From NCBI RefSeq assembly GCF_000317105.1, contig NC_019693.1, positions 7,007,227 through 7,071,226 of the forward strand: DNA of 64,000 nt. The letters run 5' to 3'. This stretch comes from Oscillatoria acuminata PCC 6304. Its GTDB lineage: Bacteria > Cyanobacteriota > Cyanobacteriia > Cyanobacteriales > Laspinemataceae. The position numbers were made by a program, and so were the translations under genes. Shown here in pieces: positions 37,648-47,250 of this stretch; within the stretch, counting starts at the first letter, position 1, and every line of letters begins with the position of its first letter. Below the pieces are notes generated by a model that had not been told where the DNA came from, did not search any database, and saw only the letters and a program-made list of their open reading frames with translations.

Positions 37648-38877
37648 GTGGTGCAATCTACTACTGCCGACATCCAGATCCTAACCGAAGAAGAACAACT
37701 TTTAAAACGCCTTGCCGCAGGGGAAGATCAAGCCTTTTGGTCCCTCTTCCAACAGCATCGAGACCACCTATTTCGATGCTGTCTCAAGTGGATGAACGGC
37801 AACTCAACCGAGGCTGAAGATCTACTGAGTCAGGCGATGCTCAAAGCCTGGAAAAAGGCTCATAAATATGCGGAGAAAATCGAAAACTTCAAATCTTGGA
37901 TCACCAAGCTAATTCGTAATTATTGGCTCGATCTCAAGCGGATCCGAGGCTTGAATACCGTTGAATATATAGAATGTTACGGGCATCAAGAGGAATTAAA
38001 ATGGGTTTCTGTTCAAGACTCCCCCGCAAGCGCCTTGGAGAATGACGAGCAAAAAAGTGTCATTCGGAGCGCGATTAATCAGTTACCCATTCGGGTACGC
38101 GAGACATTTATCTTGCATTTTTATCAAGAGTTCTCTCATCAAGAGATAGCCCAAAAGCTAGAGATTTCTTACCCGAATGTTTGCAAGCGAATCTCTCAAG
38201 CACGGGCAATTCTGCGAGAGGAGTTGAGGGGATATTTTATTGAGGAAGAAAACCTTTTAATAAAATCTGTTGTGACCCCGGTAGAAACAGAGTTGGTAAC
38301 AGAGGAAATATCTCAGAAAAATGTAGAAGAAGTTGACACTCTTGTAGATCAGAGGCTGACATCATCCGTGGGGGTGACGATCGCCGAGACTGTTGTGAGC
38401 GAGGAAGCCATTGAAGTAGAGCAATTCCAGCCACCTTCCGAGTCAGTGGCGATCGCCGCGACTTCTCACCGCACCTTATCCATCATAAAAACGGCTGATT
38501 CCTGCGTTAAATCCCCGTTGTCTGAATCCCTCCTTGCATCGATTTTGGCCTGGGTTCAATTGCCGGAAAAACCCAAAAATTGGGGCCGTTTTTGGCTGCC
38601 GGTGCGGTGGATACGAGAACGGTATCAGGTGAGGCAATGGGTGGAAAAATGGATGGTAAAAACTGAATCTCCTCCTGGAACGGGTGTTGCCTCTTGTCAA
38701 CCCAGGATCAAGAGCCTATCACCGAAGAACATGAGGGGAAACTTTTCACTAAGTCTAACCTCTTTAAAGGGTGCTAATTTTCTAGATAATATTAACTCTG
38801 ATCCGAGGCTCTACGGCATTAGTTTACGATTAAAGAAAGAGGACAAGCCTCCGGATTTTTGCCTCTGTTTTTTATAG
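37648..38877 (+). CDS. Sigma-70 family (ECF-like) RNA polymerase sigma factor with long C-terminal extension, GTG start
   Basis: The start is GTG with AGGTGA eight bases before it. Residues about 18-95 form region 2 (FWSLFQQHRDHLFRCCLKWM, SWITKLIRNYWLDLKRIRGL) and about 135-195 form region 4 (IRSAINQLPIRVRETFILHF, SHQEIAQKLEISYPNVCKRI). The remaining 210 residues are not part of a normal sigma factor: a Glu/Val-rich segment then a Trp/Arg-rich segment (WGRFWLPVRWIRERYQVRQW) without clear domain identity. Such extensions can bind regulators. The long gap to the GH63 gene (684 bp) shows it is not simply in one operon with it, but it is the only regulator beside the sugar-oxidation cluster and the same strand. 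Confidence 0.85.
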   Translation: MVQSTTADIQILTEEEQLLKRLAAGEDQAFWSLFQQHRDHLFRCCLKWMNGNSTEAEDLLSQAMLKAWKKAHKYAEKIENFKSWITKLIRNYWLDLKRIRGLNTVEYIECYGHQEELKWVSVQDSPASALENDEQKSVIRSAINQLPIRVRETFILHFYQEFSHQEIAQKLEISYPNVCKRISQARAILREELRGYFIEEENLLIKSVVTPVETELVTEEISQKNVEEVDTLVDQRLTSSVGVTIAETVVSEEAIEVEQFQPPSESVAIAATSHRTLSIIKTADSCVKSPLSESLLASILAWVQLPEKPKNWGRFWLPVRWIRERYQVRQWVEKWMVKTESPPGTGVASCQPRIKSLSPKNMRGNFSLSLTSLKGANFLDNINSDPRLYGISLRLKKEDKPPDFCLCFL

Positions 38878-39561
38878 GAATCCATCGGCTCCCACTCCTG
38901 AAAATATTGTCCAAATCCTACTCAAAGAGGAGTGATCTAAAGGATTCTAGGTAACCAAAACGGCTCACATTAATTTACCTTCTTCCCCTCCGGGGAATCT
39001 ACAACTTAACATTTTGATCTCTATTGCACAATGTCAATACGAGATAAATTGGGATGTGTTGATCACCTTATCAATATAAAGGAAACATTACTTTATTAAT
39101 ACAAAGGTGGGGGAAGCTATCCCTTGAGACTGTCAAAAACTTGATTTTGCCTTGTGCTTGAAGGAATAACAAGGCACTGCTTTTTGATGAGGCTTTGTTT
39201 AATCCCAAATCCGAATGTTTCTCGTCTGTTTCCTATTTTTGAAAGGTAGAGGCAGGCTGGGTTTCTATACCCTTATCTTGAAATCTGTTGGGTTTTACAA
39301 ACTGATCCAATCAGAATGGAAGAGAATCCCTTATATTTGGGGAATTGAAGGAAAGAGAGAGTTTTTGAACGGTAACAATTCAGAAACTTGGGTTAGAGAT
39401 CGTCTTTAAAAAAAGAGAAAGATAACTCACAAAGATTGCTTAGAAATAAGCGATCGCGCAATTCTTGCGGGAATAGGAGAGAGTCCACTTCCACTGTAGG
39501 CAGTGCAGAAGCCCTACTCAAGCTCTGTAACTGATTAGCTCAATACACTACCCAAACAACC
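38878..39561. other. Gene-free region, 684 bp, before the GH63 gene
   Basis: The plus-strand open frame at 39215-39409 is not convincing. A hairpin GCCTTGT/ACAAGGC lies near 39149-39173. The region probably carries the promoter of the downstream gene run. Confidence 0.5.
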
Positions 39562-42507
39562 ATGACTTCAATTCAAGACACCGCCGAAGGCAAACGATTA
39601 GCAGAAGAACGTGAGAATAAGAAAAGCAATTGGAAGAAATGGGGTCCCTATGTGAGCGATCGCCAGTGGGGAACTGTTCGGGAACATTACAGCGAAACTG
39701 TTGAGGCATGGGACGATTTTACCCATGACCAAGCTCGTTCTCGGGCCTATCGTTGGGGTGAGGATGGGATTGCAGGGATATCCGATCATCACCAGAATAT
39801 TTGTTTTGCGATCGGCCTGTGGAATGAAAAAGATTCCATCATCAAAGAAAGGCTGTTTGGTTTAACCGGCAACGAAGGGAATCACGGGGAAGATGTCAAA
39901 GAATATTACTTTTATACGGACAATACCCCCACTCACTCTTACATGAGTTGCCTCTATAAATACCCCCAAGCAGCTTTCCCTTATAAAGAGTTAGTTGACA
40001 AAAACCGAGATCTGAAATCTAACTCTAAAGGTGCTCCTGAATACGAGCTGATGAATACAGGAGTTTTTAATGAAAATCGGTACTTTGATGTTGCCATCAA
40101 TTACGCCAAAAAGTCAGAAGAAGATATCCTGATCCAAATTGCAGTCAGCAATCGGGGCGCAGAACCAGCGACGCTCCATCTCTTGCCCACCCTGTTTTTT
40201 CGCAATACTTGGTCTTGGGGATATCCCAATCAGAACAAAGCGGATAAATCCTTAAAAACCGTCAAATCAGACCCTAACTTAAGCGTTATCGAAGTTGTAT
40301 GCAACAGTGAAAACTTAGGAAAACGATGGCTGTATTGTGAAGGGCCAAAAGAACTACTCTATACCGAAAATGAAACCAACAAAAAAATATTAAAATGGGG
40401 GGAAAATGATTCCCCTTATGTTAAAGATGGCATCAACGATTATATCGTCTCCAAAGGGAAAGCCCAGACCGTCAATCCCAATCAGGTTGGAACCAAAGCC
40501 TCAGCCCATTATGAATTAATCCTGGCCCCTGGGGAAACCAAAACCGTGCGCTTGCGCTTCTCTCCAGAGAATTTGGATTCTCCCTTCAGTGATGAATTTG
40601 ACACCACATTCACCCAGCGCAAGAATGACGCGGATGAATTTTATCAGGCAGTTTGTCCCTATGATATTCCTGATGATGTGCGGTCTGTGCAGCGCCAAGC
40701 TTTTGCAGGGATGTTGTGGAGCAAGCAATTTTATCACTACATCGTATCGGACTGGCTCAATGGAGATCCCAACCCGCCTAAACCCCCCGAATCTCGTAAA
40801 TCCCGCAGAAACAAAGACTGGACTCATTTATTTAATGAGGATATTATTTCCATGCCTGATAAATGGGAATATCCTTGGTTTGCTGCCTGGGACTTAGCAT
40901 TTCATACCCTGCCCTTTGCCCTGATTGATATCGAGTTTGCCAAGAAGCAACTCTATCTCTTCACCCGGGAATGGTATATGCATCCCAACGGTCAAATGGC
41001 CGCCTACGAATGGAATTTTGGGGATGTTAATCCGCCAGTTCATGCTTGGGCTGCATGGCGGGTTTATAAACTCGAAGAAAAACTTTATGGTCAAGGGGAT
41101 ACCAATTTTCTAGAAGATGTATTTCAAAAGTTATCCCTCTATTTTACCTGGTGGGTTAACCGGAAAGATGCCAACGGTAATAATGTCTTTGAAGGTGGCT
41201 TCTTAGGCTTAGATAACATTGGGGTAATAGACCGGAGTAACTTGGACATTAAGGATGCAAAGATTGAGCAGTCAGATGGAACAAGCTGGATGGCAATGTT
41301 CTGTTTGAATATGCTGAAAATTTCCAGTGAACTCGCTAAACAAGATAAAGATTTGGCGAAAACCTATGAAAAACTTCGCCAGAAATATCAGGAGCTAGTT
41401 AAGGAGGATGCAGATCAAGAGCTAATCGCCACTTATCAGACTCTGGTCAAGAAAACGGGCCGCAGTAACTACGAAGACATGGCATCTAAATATTTTCAAC
41501 ATTTTCTGTTGATTGCGGATGCGATGAATAAAGTAGGGGGGAACGATATCGATATCTGGAACGACGAGGACAAATTCTACTACGACATCTTGAAGGCTCC
41601 TGGGAGTAATGTATCAGGTGCGAACAGTAACGGTGCACTCTCCATGAAGGTGCGATCGCTAGTCGGATTAATTCCCCTGTTTGCAGTGGAAACCATTGAC
41701 AAAGATATCGTCAAGGATTACTTAAACTTGGATTTCCAAGCTCGCATGAATTGGTTTGTCAAAAATCGCCCGCAACTTTTGAACCACCAAAACATCGAGC
41801 TTCGTTCCTCGGAAAATCAGGACGAAACAGATCCAGAAAAAGGCTTGTATTTGTCGCTGGTCAATAAAGAGCGGTTGCAACATATTTTGAGTAAAATGTT
41901 GGACTCAACCGAATTTTTGAGTGATTACGGAATTCGGGGTTTGTCAAAATACCACAAAGATCACCCTTATGTATTGTGGGTGCAAGGTAAGGAACAGCGC
42001 TTGGAATATGAACCCGCAGAATCCAAAATACCCATGTTTGGCGGTAACTCGAATTGGCGCGGTCCGATTTGGATGCCTGTGAATTTTCTCCTCATTGAGT
42101 CCCTCCAGAAGTTTCATGCTTACTGGGGAGATGATATCAAAGTTAAATGTCCCACCGCCACGGGGGAAATCAAAGAGATGAACCTGGAGGAAGTTTCCAT
42201 CGAGTTATCGAAACGGATCACCAGTATCTTTCTGAAAAAATCGGGTTCTAATCCTTCGGAAGACACCACCTCGGAATCCTCCTCGGAATCCTCCTCATCT
42301 AAACCCTCCTCCACGGAACCTTGGCGACCCGTTTATGGCGGTTCAGAAAAGTTTCAAAAAGACCCCTACTGGCGTGATTTGATTCTGTTCTATGAATATT
42401 TTCATGGCGATAATGGGGCGGGAATTGGTGCCAGCCATCAAACTGGATGGACTGGAGTCGTAGCCAATTTAATTCAAGATTTGGCAGAAAAATCGGCGTT
42501 CAAATAA
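39562..42507 (+). CDS. GH63-type (MGH1-like) glucosidase
   Basis: The 981-residue protein matches the large bacterial GH63 enzymes. An N-terminal beta-sandwich domain (residues about 25-370, starting RAYRWGEDGIAGISDHHQNI) precedes an (alpha/alpha)6 barrel with WEYPWFAAWDLAFHTLPFAL, WYMHPNGQMAAYEWNFGDVN and MFGGNSNWRGPIWMPVNFLL. The C-terminal part has GAGIGASHQTGWTGVVANLI, where the general base is expected. A Ser-rich insertion (about 895-918) interrupts the barrel. GH63 enzymes cleave alpha-glucosides such as glucosylated glycans, mannosylglycerate or glucosylglycerate. No signal peptide, so probably cytoplasmic. First gene of the same-strand cluster; GMC gene follows after 142 bp. Confidence 0.85.
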   Translation: MTSIQDTAEGKRLAEERENKKSNWKKWGPYVSDRQWGTVREHYSETVEAWDDFTHDQARSRAYRWGEDGIAGISDHHQNICFAIGLWNEKDSIIKERLFGLTGNEGNHGEDVKEYYFYTDNTPTHSYMSCLYKYPQAAFPYKELVDKNRDLKSNSKGAPEYELMNTGVFNENRYFDVAINYAKKSEEDILIQIAVSNRGAEPATLHLLPTLFFRNTWSWGYPNQNKADKSLKTVKSDPNLSVIEVVCNSENLGKRWLYCEGPKELLYTENETNKKILKWGENDSPYVKDGINDYIVSKGKAQTVNPNQVGTKASAHYELILAPGETKTVRLRFSPENLDSPFSDEFDTTFTQRKNDADEFYQAVCPYDIPDDVRSVQRQAFAGMLWSKQFYHYIVSDWLNGDPNPPKPPESRKSRRNKDWTHLFNEDIISMPDKWEYPWFAAWDLAFHTLPFALIDIEFAKKQLYLFTREWYMHPNGQMAAYEWNFGDVNPPVHAWAAWRVYKLEEKLYGQGDTNFLEDVFQKLSLYFTWWVNRKDANGNNVFEGGFLGLDNIGVIDRSNLDIKDAKIEQSDGTSWMAMFCLNMLKISSELAKQDKDLAKTYEKLRQKYQELVKEDADQELIATYQTLVKKTGRSNYEDMASKYFQHFLLIADAMNKVGGNDIDIWNDEDKFYYDILKAPGSNVSGANSNGALSMKVRSLVGLIPLFAVETIDKDIVKDYLNLDFQARMNWFVKNRPQLLNHQNIELRSSENQDETDPEKGLYLSLVNKERLQHILSKMLDSTEFLSDYGIRGLSKYHKDHPYVLWVQGKEQRLEYEPAESKIPMFGGNSNWRGPIWMPVNFLLIESLQKFHAYWGDDIKVKCPTATGEIKEMNLEEVSIELSKRITSIFLKKSGSNPSEDTTSESSSESSSSKPSSTEPWRPVYGGSEKFQKDPYWRDLILFYEYFHGDNGAGIGASHQTGWTGVVANLIQDLAEKSAFK

Positions 42508-42649
42508 TTGCGATCGCCCCTCTGAAAATAGGGGAATAGGGGAGATGACTCACATCCTCCCTATCCCCCATCTCGGCTACATCAAAGCTGGCCCTGACCA
42601 GATTTTCAAATCACTTCAGGCGAATCAACTCACCTTTAAGGAGTAAATC

Positions 42650-44467
42650 ATGAGTCCCCTTCACGAATTCGTAATATCCGTTGATGTAGAGACGGTCTCA
42701 AAAACATCTTATGATGTAGTCATCGTCGGATCAGGGATTGCAGGAGCGATCGTTGCCAAAGAATTGAGTGAACAAGGAAAAAGCGTTTTAATTTTAGAAG
42801 CCGGACAATCGAAAGATTTAACCCTAGCCGGGTTTCAAAGTTATATTGACACCTTCTATAGTGCAGCGGAAAAAAATTCCAACGCTCCCTATGCCAAAAA
42901 TCCAAATGCCCTGAGTCCGACTGATGACGATGAGTATTTTGTAGAAAAAGGCCCGATGAGGCTGAGTGGTTCTTATACCAGAGTCCCCGGTGGAACAACC
43001 ATGCACTGGGAAGGGAAAACCATCCGAATGTTACCGGAAGATTTCGAGTTACGCACCAAGTATGGACAAGGGTTAGATTGGCCGATTAGCTATCACGACC
43101 TGATGCCCTACTACAATAAAGCCGAGTACGAAATTGGGGTTTCTGGGAACAAAGAGGAGCAAGAAGCACTGGGCGTTCCCTTTGATGAAGGCTATGTTTT
43201 TCCCATGGAAGCAATGCCTCCTTCTTACTTAGATAAAAAAGTAATGGACAAAGTTAAGGGGACTAAAGTCAAACTCGACGAAGAGGAGTATGAATTAACC
43301 TTCGCAGGTTTTCCTCAAGGTCGCAACGGTGTCCCCAATCCTAAATACGATCGCGGTAACCCCTTTGTCCCCGAGGGCGTCAGCAGTATTCATCCCGTAC
43401 AGTATGGGGAACGATGCCAAGGAAATGCTAACTGTGTTCCCCTCTGTCCAGCTCAAGCCAAATATGATGCTCGTCGAACTTTAACCAAAGCCTTCCAAAC
43501 GGGTCGGGTTCATTTACTCTGCCAAGCAGTCGCTTTCAAGATAGAAATCGAGCCAGAAAACGGTCGGGTAACTGCTGTTCACTACAAGCGATATGAAGAA
43601 CCAAAAAATCCTGCTCACAAGGTCGGAATCGCCAAAGGAAAATTATTTGTCCTAGCCACAAATGCCGTAGAGAATGCTCGTCTGATGCTGGCTTCTGATT
43701 TGCCAAATGAGAATGGACTAATCGGGCGTTATCTGATGGATCACCCCTTTACCTTGGCTTGGGCTTTGATGCCGGAAGTAACCGGCACCATGCGCGGACC
43801 TCTGGCGACAACAGGAATTGCCACATTTCGTAAAGGCGGGTTTCGTCAGAAACAATCTGCCTTTGCTGCGGATATTCACAATGATGGTTGGGGATGGGCA
43901 ACGGGTTCGCCCTACTCAGAAGTCACCGATGCGATTGACAACAAAAACAAATATGGACAAGAACTTCGCGATACTTTAGTTAATCGGATTTCCCGACAAC
44001 TTCTGCTGGCGTTCATGTGTGAATTACCCCCAGAACCCAGTAACCGAGTCACAATTGATGCCAAATACAAGGATCAATTGGATAATTTTCGTCCCGTGAT
44101 TAACTTCAATATCCCAGATTACAGTATCCGAACCCTGGCCTATACCCGCAAACTCTCTCGGGTGATTTTCCAACGGTTAGGAGCCGAAGATTATACCCAC
44201 TACAATCCTAAAGACCCGGCCTATTTTGAATTTGAGGGAGAAGGTTACTTCTACAAAGGAGGAAATCACTTTTCTGGAACTCATATCATGGGAACCAATG
44301 ACAAGAACTCCGTTGTCAATTCCAAATTACGGTCTTGGGCTCATGAGAATCTTTTCCTGGTTGGTTCAGGGAGTATGCCGACTATTGGCAGTTCCAATAC
44401 CAGTTTGACGATCGCCGCCCTCAGTTTTATGGCATCGGAACAAATGCTGAAAGATTTAAACGCCTAA
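42650..44467 (+). CDS. GMC-family FAD dehydrogenase, large subunit with cysteine cluster motif
   Basis: AAGGAG precedes the ATG. The 605-residue protein has the FAD-binding motif VVIVGSGIAGAIVAKELSEQ, the catalytic His region NHFSGTHIMG and the C-terminal GSGSMPTIGSSNTSLTIAAL. RCQGNANCVPLCPAQAKYD contains CxxxxxCxxxC, the motif that binds a 3Fe-4S cluster in the large subunits of FAD-dependent glucose, fructose and sorbitol dehydrogenases. It is therefore more like those dehydrogenases than an H2O2-forming oxidase. A matching small subunit is encoded two genes on, at 45822. No twin-arginine or other signal peptide is visible. Sugar substrate unknown. Confidence 0.88.
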   Translation: MSPLHEFVISVDVETVSKTSYDVVIVGSGIAGAIVAKELSEQGKSVLILEAGQSKDLTLAGFQSYIDTFYSAAEKNSNAPYAKNPNALSPTDDDEYFVEKGPMRLSGSYTRVPGGTTMHWEGKTIRMLPEDFELRTKYGQGLDWPISYHDLMPYYNKAEYEIGVSGNKEEQEALGVPFDEGYVFPMEAMPPSYLDKKVMDKVKGTKVKLDEEEYELTFAGFPQGRNGVPNPKYDRGNPFVPEGVSSIHPVQYGERCQGNANCVPLCPAQAKYDARRTLTKAFQTGRVHLLCQAVAFKIEIEPENGRVTAVHYKRYEEPKNPAHKVGIAKGKLFVLATNAVENARLMLASDLPNENGLIGRYLMDHPFTLAWALMPEVTGTMRGPLATTGIATFRKGGFRQKQSAFAADIHNDGWGWATGSPYSEVTDAIDNKNKYGQELRDTLVNRISRQLLLAFMCELPPEPSNRVTIDAKYKDQLDNFRPVINFNIPDYSIRTLAYTRKLSRVIFQRLGAEDYTHYNPKDPAYFEFEGEGYFYKGGNHFSGTHIMGTNDKNSVVNSKLRSWAHENLFLVGSGSMPTIGSSNTSLTIAALSFMASEQMLKDLNA

Positions 44468-44530
44468 CGATTGTTGCCCTTGCCATCCTCTTCCTGTCGA
44501 AATCCAGAACACATTCACCCCTGAAGTATT

Positions 44531-45625
44531 ATGTCCAAAAACGATAAGTTGAAACTGATTACCACGGTAAAGGAGTTGCGTCACTATCTCAAAAAAGCGC
44601 TAGTGCTAGAACACGCAACGATTCCCCCTTACATTACCGCACTCTATTCCATGCACCCCGGAAAAAATTTAGAGTCGTTTCATATTATCCGGGCAGTTGC
44701 GGTAGAGGAAATGCTCCATCTGACCCTGATCGCCAATCTTTATAATGCGGTGGGCGGAGACATGAAAAAGACCCTGACCCATCCGGAGTTTATTCAGACC
44801 TATCCGACCTATCTCCCCACTGGCGCGATTGATTTTAAAGTCGGATTGAATAAATTTTCCCCCGAGGCGATCGACACATTTATGAAGATTGAGCGGGCAG
44901 AAGAAGTAGAAGACGATAAACCCTTAGTCGTGTCTCGACCCGTTCAAGAACAGTATAATTTTCTGACCATTCTGGATGGTAAACCGTCCGATACGTTTTA
45001 CAGCATCGGATTATTCTATGCAGAGATTATTCGCGGCCTGTATGCACTCCATAAAGAAATGGGAGATGCCCTATTTTGTGGCGACCCCAGCCGACAAATT
45101 ACGCCGGAATACTACTACAACGGTGGTGGAGATATTATCCCCGTGACCGATCTGCGTTCAGCCATTCGGGCTATAAAACTTATTCAAGAGCAGGGTGAAG
45201 GAGCACGAAGTGGGACGATTTATGATGCAGAACGAGAACTGGGCCATTACTATCGATTTCAACAAATCAAACTAGGACAATACTATGTGGTGGACAAGGA
45301 TGATCCGGAAAATTCGGATCGTCCCGATCATCCCACCGGGGCAAAATTTACGGTAGATTGGGATGCCGTGTATCCGATGAAGTCCAATCCCCACCTGAGT
45401 GATTACCCCGAAAAATCGGAAATCTATACCGCAGCTAAAGAATTCTATGCGCATTACCGCAAATTCCTAGGGGACCTTGAAAAGGCTTTTGATGGAAATC
45501 CCAAAGAATTAATTCCGGCAGTGGGCGGAATGTTCAAGTTGAAAGAATCTGCGACCGCTCTAATTCGGAATCCCATCCCCGGTATGCCCGGGGTTAATGC
45601 CGCTCCCATATTCCGATTAGATTAA
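44531..45625 (+). CDS. Ferritin-like domain protein (VioB/RebD C-terminal type)
   Basis: The 364-residue protein begins with a ferritin-like four-helix region: LRHYLKKALVLEHATIPPYI and IRAVAVEEMLHLTLIANLYN, giving E(x)nH and EExLH metal ligands, then IGLFYAEIIRGLYALHKEMG with a further Glu, and ELGHYYRFQQI. The same domain is found in iminophenyl-pyruvate dimer synthases (VioB, RebD) and in many stand-alone proteins of unknown role. It probably binds a mono- or dinuclear metal and performs an oxidative step. It sits between the two subunits of the predicted sugar dehydrogenase, which suggests a linked function. No signal peptide. Confidence 0.8.
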   Translation: MSKNDKLKLITTVKELRHYLKKALVLEHATIPPYITALYSMHPGKNLESFHIIRAVAVEEMLHLTLIANLYNAVGGDMKKTLTHPEFIQTYPTYLPTGAIDFKVGLNKFSPEAIDTFMKIERAEEVEDDKPLVVSRPVQEQYNFLTILDGKPSDTFYSIGLFYAEIIRGLYALHKEMGDALFCGDPSRQITPEYYYNGGGDIIPVTDLRSAIRAIKLIQEQGEGARSGTIYDAERELGHYYRFQQIKLGQYYVVDKDDPENSDRPDHPTGAKFTVDWDAVYPMKSNPHLSDYPEKSEIYTAAKEFYAHYRKFLGDLEKAFDGNPKELIPAVGGMFKLKESATALIRNPIPGMPGVNAAPIFRLD

Positions 45626-45651
45626 GGGGTACAGGAGCATAAAAATGCCCG

Positions 45652-45708
45652 GTTTCTGCACCGTATTTTTTGATGACTTTAGCAAAAATACCGAACAGAA
45701 ACTGGGTT
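45652..45708. other. Imperfect hairpin between the ferritin-like and small-subunit genes
   Basis: CCCGGTTTCTG pairs with CAGAAACTGGG (10 of 11) and inner GTATTTT pairs with AAAATAC. It may attenuate read-through between the two genes. Confidence 0.45.
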
Positions 45709-45821
45709 AAATTGCTCCTAACTCCGCCAGTTTCATCGATTATTTTCTATGATAAATAATCGCGGAACCTCAGATTTTTTGCCCCTTTGTTGTTTTATTT
45801 TGTTAGTGAGGTAAATACCTG

Positions 45822-46325
45822 ATGGATATTAATTCACCGGAGTTGACGGAGTATTTTTACGATTTGTCCGTAACCTTAACGGGCTTTTCTCGATTTCATC
45901 TACAGGGAACTGGACAAGGTGAACTTTACTTTAAGACCATCCATGAAGTGATTGGTCCCAATATCCTGATAGACTTGTTAAAACTGTTTCATGAAATTGA
46001 TGAGGCAGCCAAGAAGAGTGATGATAATTTAATCCGCACGAACCGACTGCGGTTAGAAATTTTGGGGTCTGAACAATTGGGCCCGATCGCCCGCAATATT
46101 ATTAAGTTGTGGTATGTGGCAACCTGGTATGAACTCCCCAAAGATTGGCGGGAAATGTATGGCACTAAAACCCAGGACCGCACCTTTATTCCCAGTTCAA
46201 CAGCCTATCCTGAAGGACTCCTCTGGCCCGCGATCGGGGTAAATCCACCGGGGGCAAAAAGTCCAGGATATGCAACCTGGAGTGAGGAGCCTTTGGTGGG
46301 TTTACCCAAGTCCAAAAAGTCCTAA
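45822..46325 (+). CDS. FAD-sorbitol-dehydrogenase-type small subunit
   Basis: The 167-residue protein matches the small-subunit family of membrane-bound FAD sugar dehydrogenases. LSVTLTGFSRFHLQGTGQGE, then LGPIARNIIKLWYVATWYEL and the C-terminal YPEGLLWPAIGVNPPGAKSP with PGYATWSEEP are characteristic. In known complexes this subunit partners the GMC large subunit and helps its maturation or export. Known members carry a twin-arginine signal; none is visible here, so this complex may stay in the cytoplasm. Partner is most likely the GMC protein at 42650. Confidence 0.82.
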   Translation: MDINSPELTEYFYDLSVTLTGFSRFHLQGTGQGELYFKTIHEVIGPNILIDLLKLFHEIDEAAKKSDDNLIRTNRLRLEILGSEQLGPIARNIIKLWYVATWYELPKDWREMYGTKTQDRTFIPSSTAYPEGLLWPAIGVNPPGAKSPGYATWSEEPLVGLPKSKKS

Positions 46326-46403
46326 TTATAACGCATCAGACTCTAAATCTCTTCGCTCAATCTCACTCTAAACTATTCACATTTTGTCAGGTTTAGCCTC
46401 AAC

Positions 46404-47072
46404 ATGAATATTGCAACTTCATTTCGTCAACTTTCCACCCTAACCCTCTCCATTTTTGTGAGCTTAACCCTCTGGATTGCTCCGGCTCACGCTTTCGTTG
46501 GGACAGATTACAATCAGTTAATGCTGAAAAACGCCTGTGTCAACTGCGAATTATCCGGCGTGGATCTCTCCGGTAAAGATTTATATGGCAGCGCCTTAAA
46601 TGGAGCGAATTTATCCAATGCCAATCTCTCCGGTGCACTACTCAAGGATGCAAAACTTCAAACAGCCAATTTAAGCGGTGCAAATCTCTCCAATGCTGAA
46701 ATGTCAGGCATTACATTGTCAGAGGCTAACCTCACTGGAGCTAATCTTTCTAATGCTGAGTTGGAGAATGCACTCATGAGCAAAGTGGATTTAACCGGGG
46801 CCGATTTAACCGGGGCCGACTTAATCGATGCAATTATCTCTGATGCCAATTTGTCTAATGCTTCAGTCACCCAGGCCCAGTTAAAAAAAGCAATTCTGTC
46901 TCGCTCCAATTTATCCGGTGCAGATTTTTCCAGCAGTTCAATGAGAGATACAAAGTTGGCTGATGCCAATCTGACGTCCACGAATTTCCATGAAGCAGAT
47001 CTGTTTAAGTCTCTGATGCCTGACAAGACTATTTATAACGGAGATGTCTCCCGGTTTGGGGCTGTTCAATAA
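46404..47072 (+). CDS. Secreted pentapeptide-repeat protein
   Basis: The 222-residue protein has a signal peptide (MNIATSFRQLSTLTLSIFVS, then LTLWIAPAHA) followed by about 27 pentapeptide units of the A(D/N)Lxx type, e.g. LSGVDLSGKDLYGSALNGAN and LTGADLTGADLIDAIISDAN. Two cysteines (ACVNC) directly precede the repeats. Pentapeptide repeats form a right-handed quadrilateral beta helix. Exported members are common in cyanobacteria and have no fixed function. Same strand and close spacing (78 bp after the small-subunit gene) suggest co-expression with the cluster. Confidence 0.85.
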   Translation: MNIATSFRQLSTLTLSIFVSLTLWIAPAHAFVGTDYNQLMLKNACVNCELSGVDLSGKDLYGSALNGANLSNANLSGALLKDAKLQTANLSGANLSNAEMSGITLSEANLTGANLSNAELENALMSKVDLTGADLTGADLIDAIISDANLSNASVTQAQLKKAILSRSNLSGADFSSSSMRDTKLADANLTSTNFHEADLFKSLMPDKTIYNGDVSRFGAVQ

Positions 47073-47250
47073 AACTTAAATCAGAATGGATACCTTGGAT
47101 GAACAGGCTCAATCTTGAGAACACCATTTTCATTGAGGTATCCCCTTTCGTTCCTAATCTTAAAATTAGGGGAAACTTCCCCTAAAATAAAGCGATTTAG
47201 GACGGCTATCCGGGTATCAATCCATCACGTTAATTTAATTTAATCGCACC

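Noticed and set aside
39215-39409. Plus-strand open frame of 64 codons before the GH63 gene
   Set aside because: No ribosome-binding site or recognisable domain; composition looks like random AT-rich translation.
42650-44467. GMC protein as a glucose-oxidase-like H2O2 producer
   Set aside because: The CxxxxxCxxxC motif and the adjacent small subunit point to a dehydrogenase using another electron acceptor.
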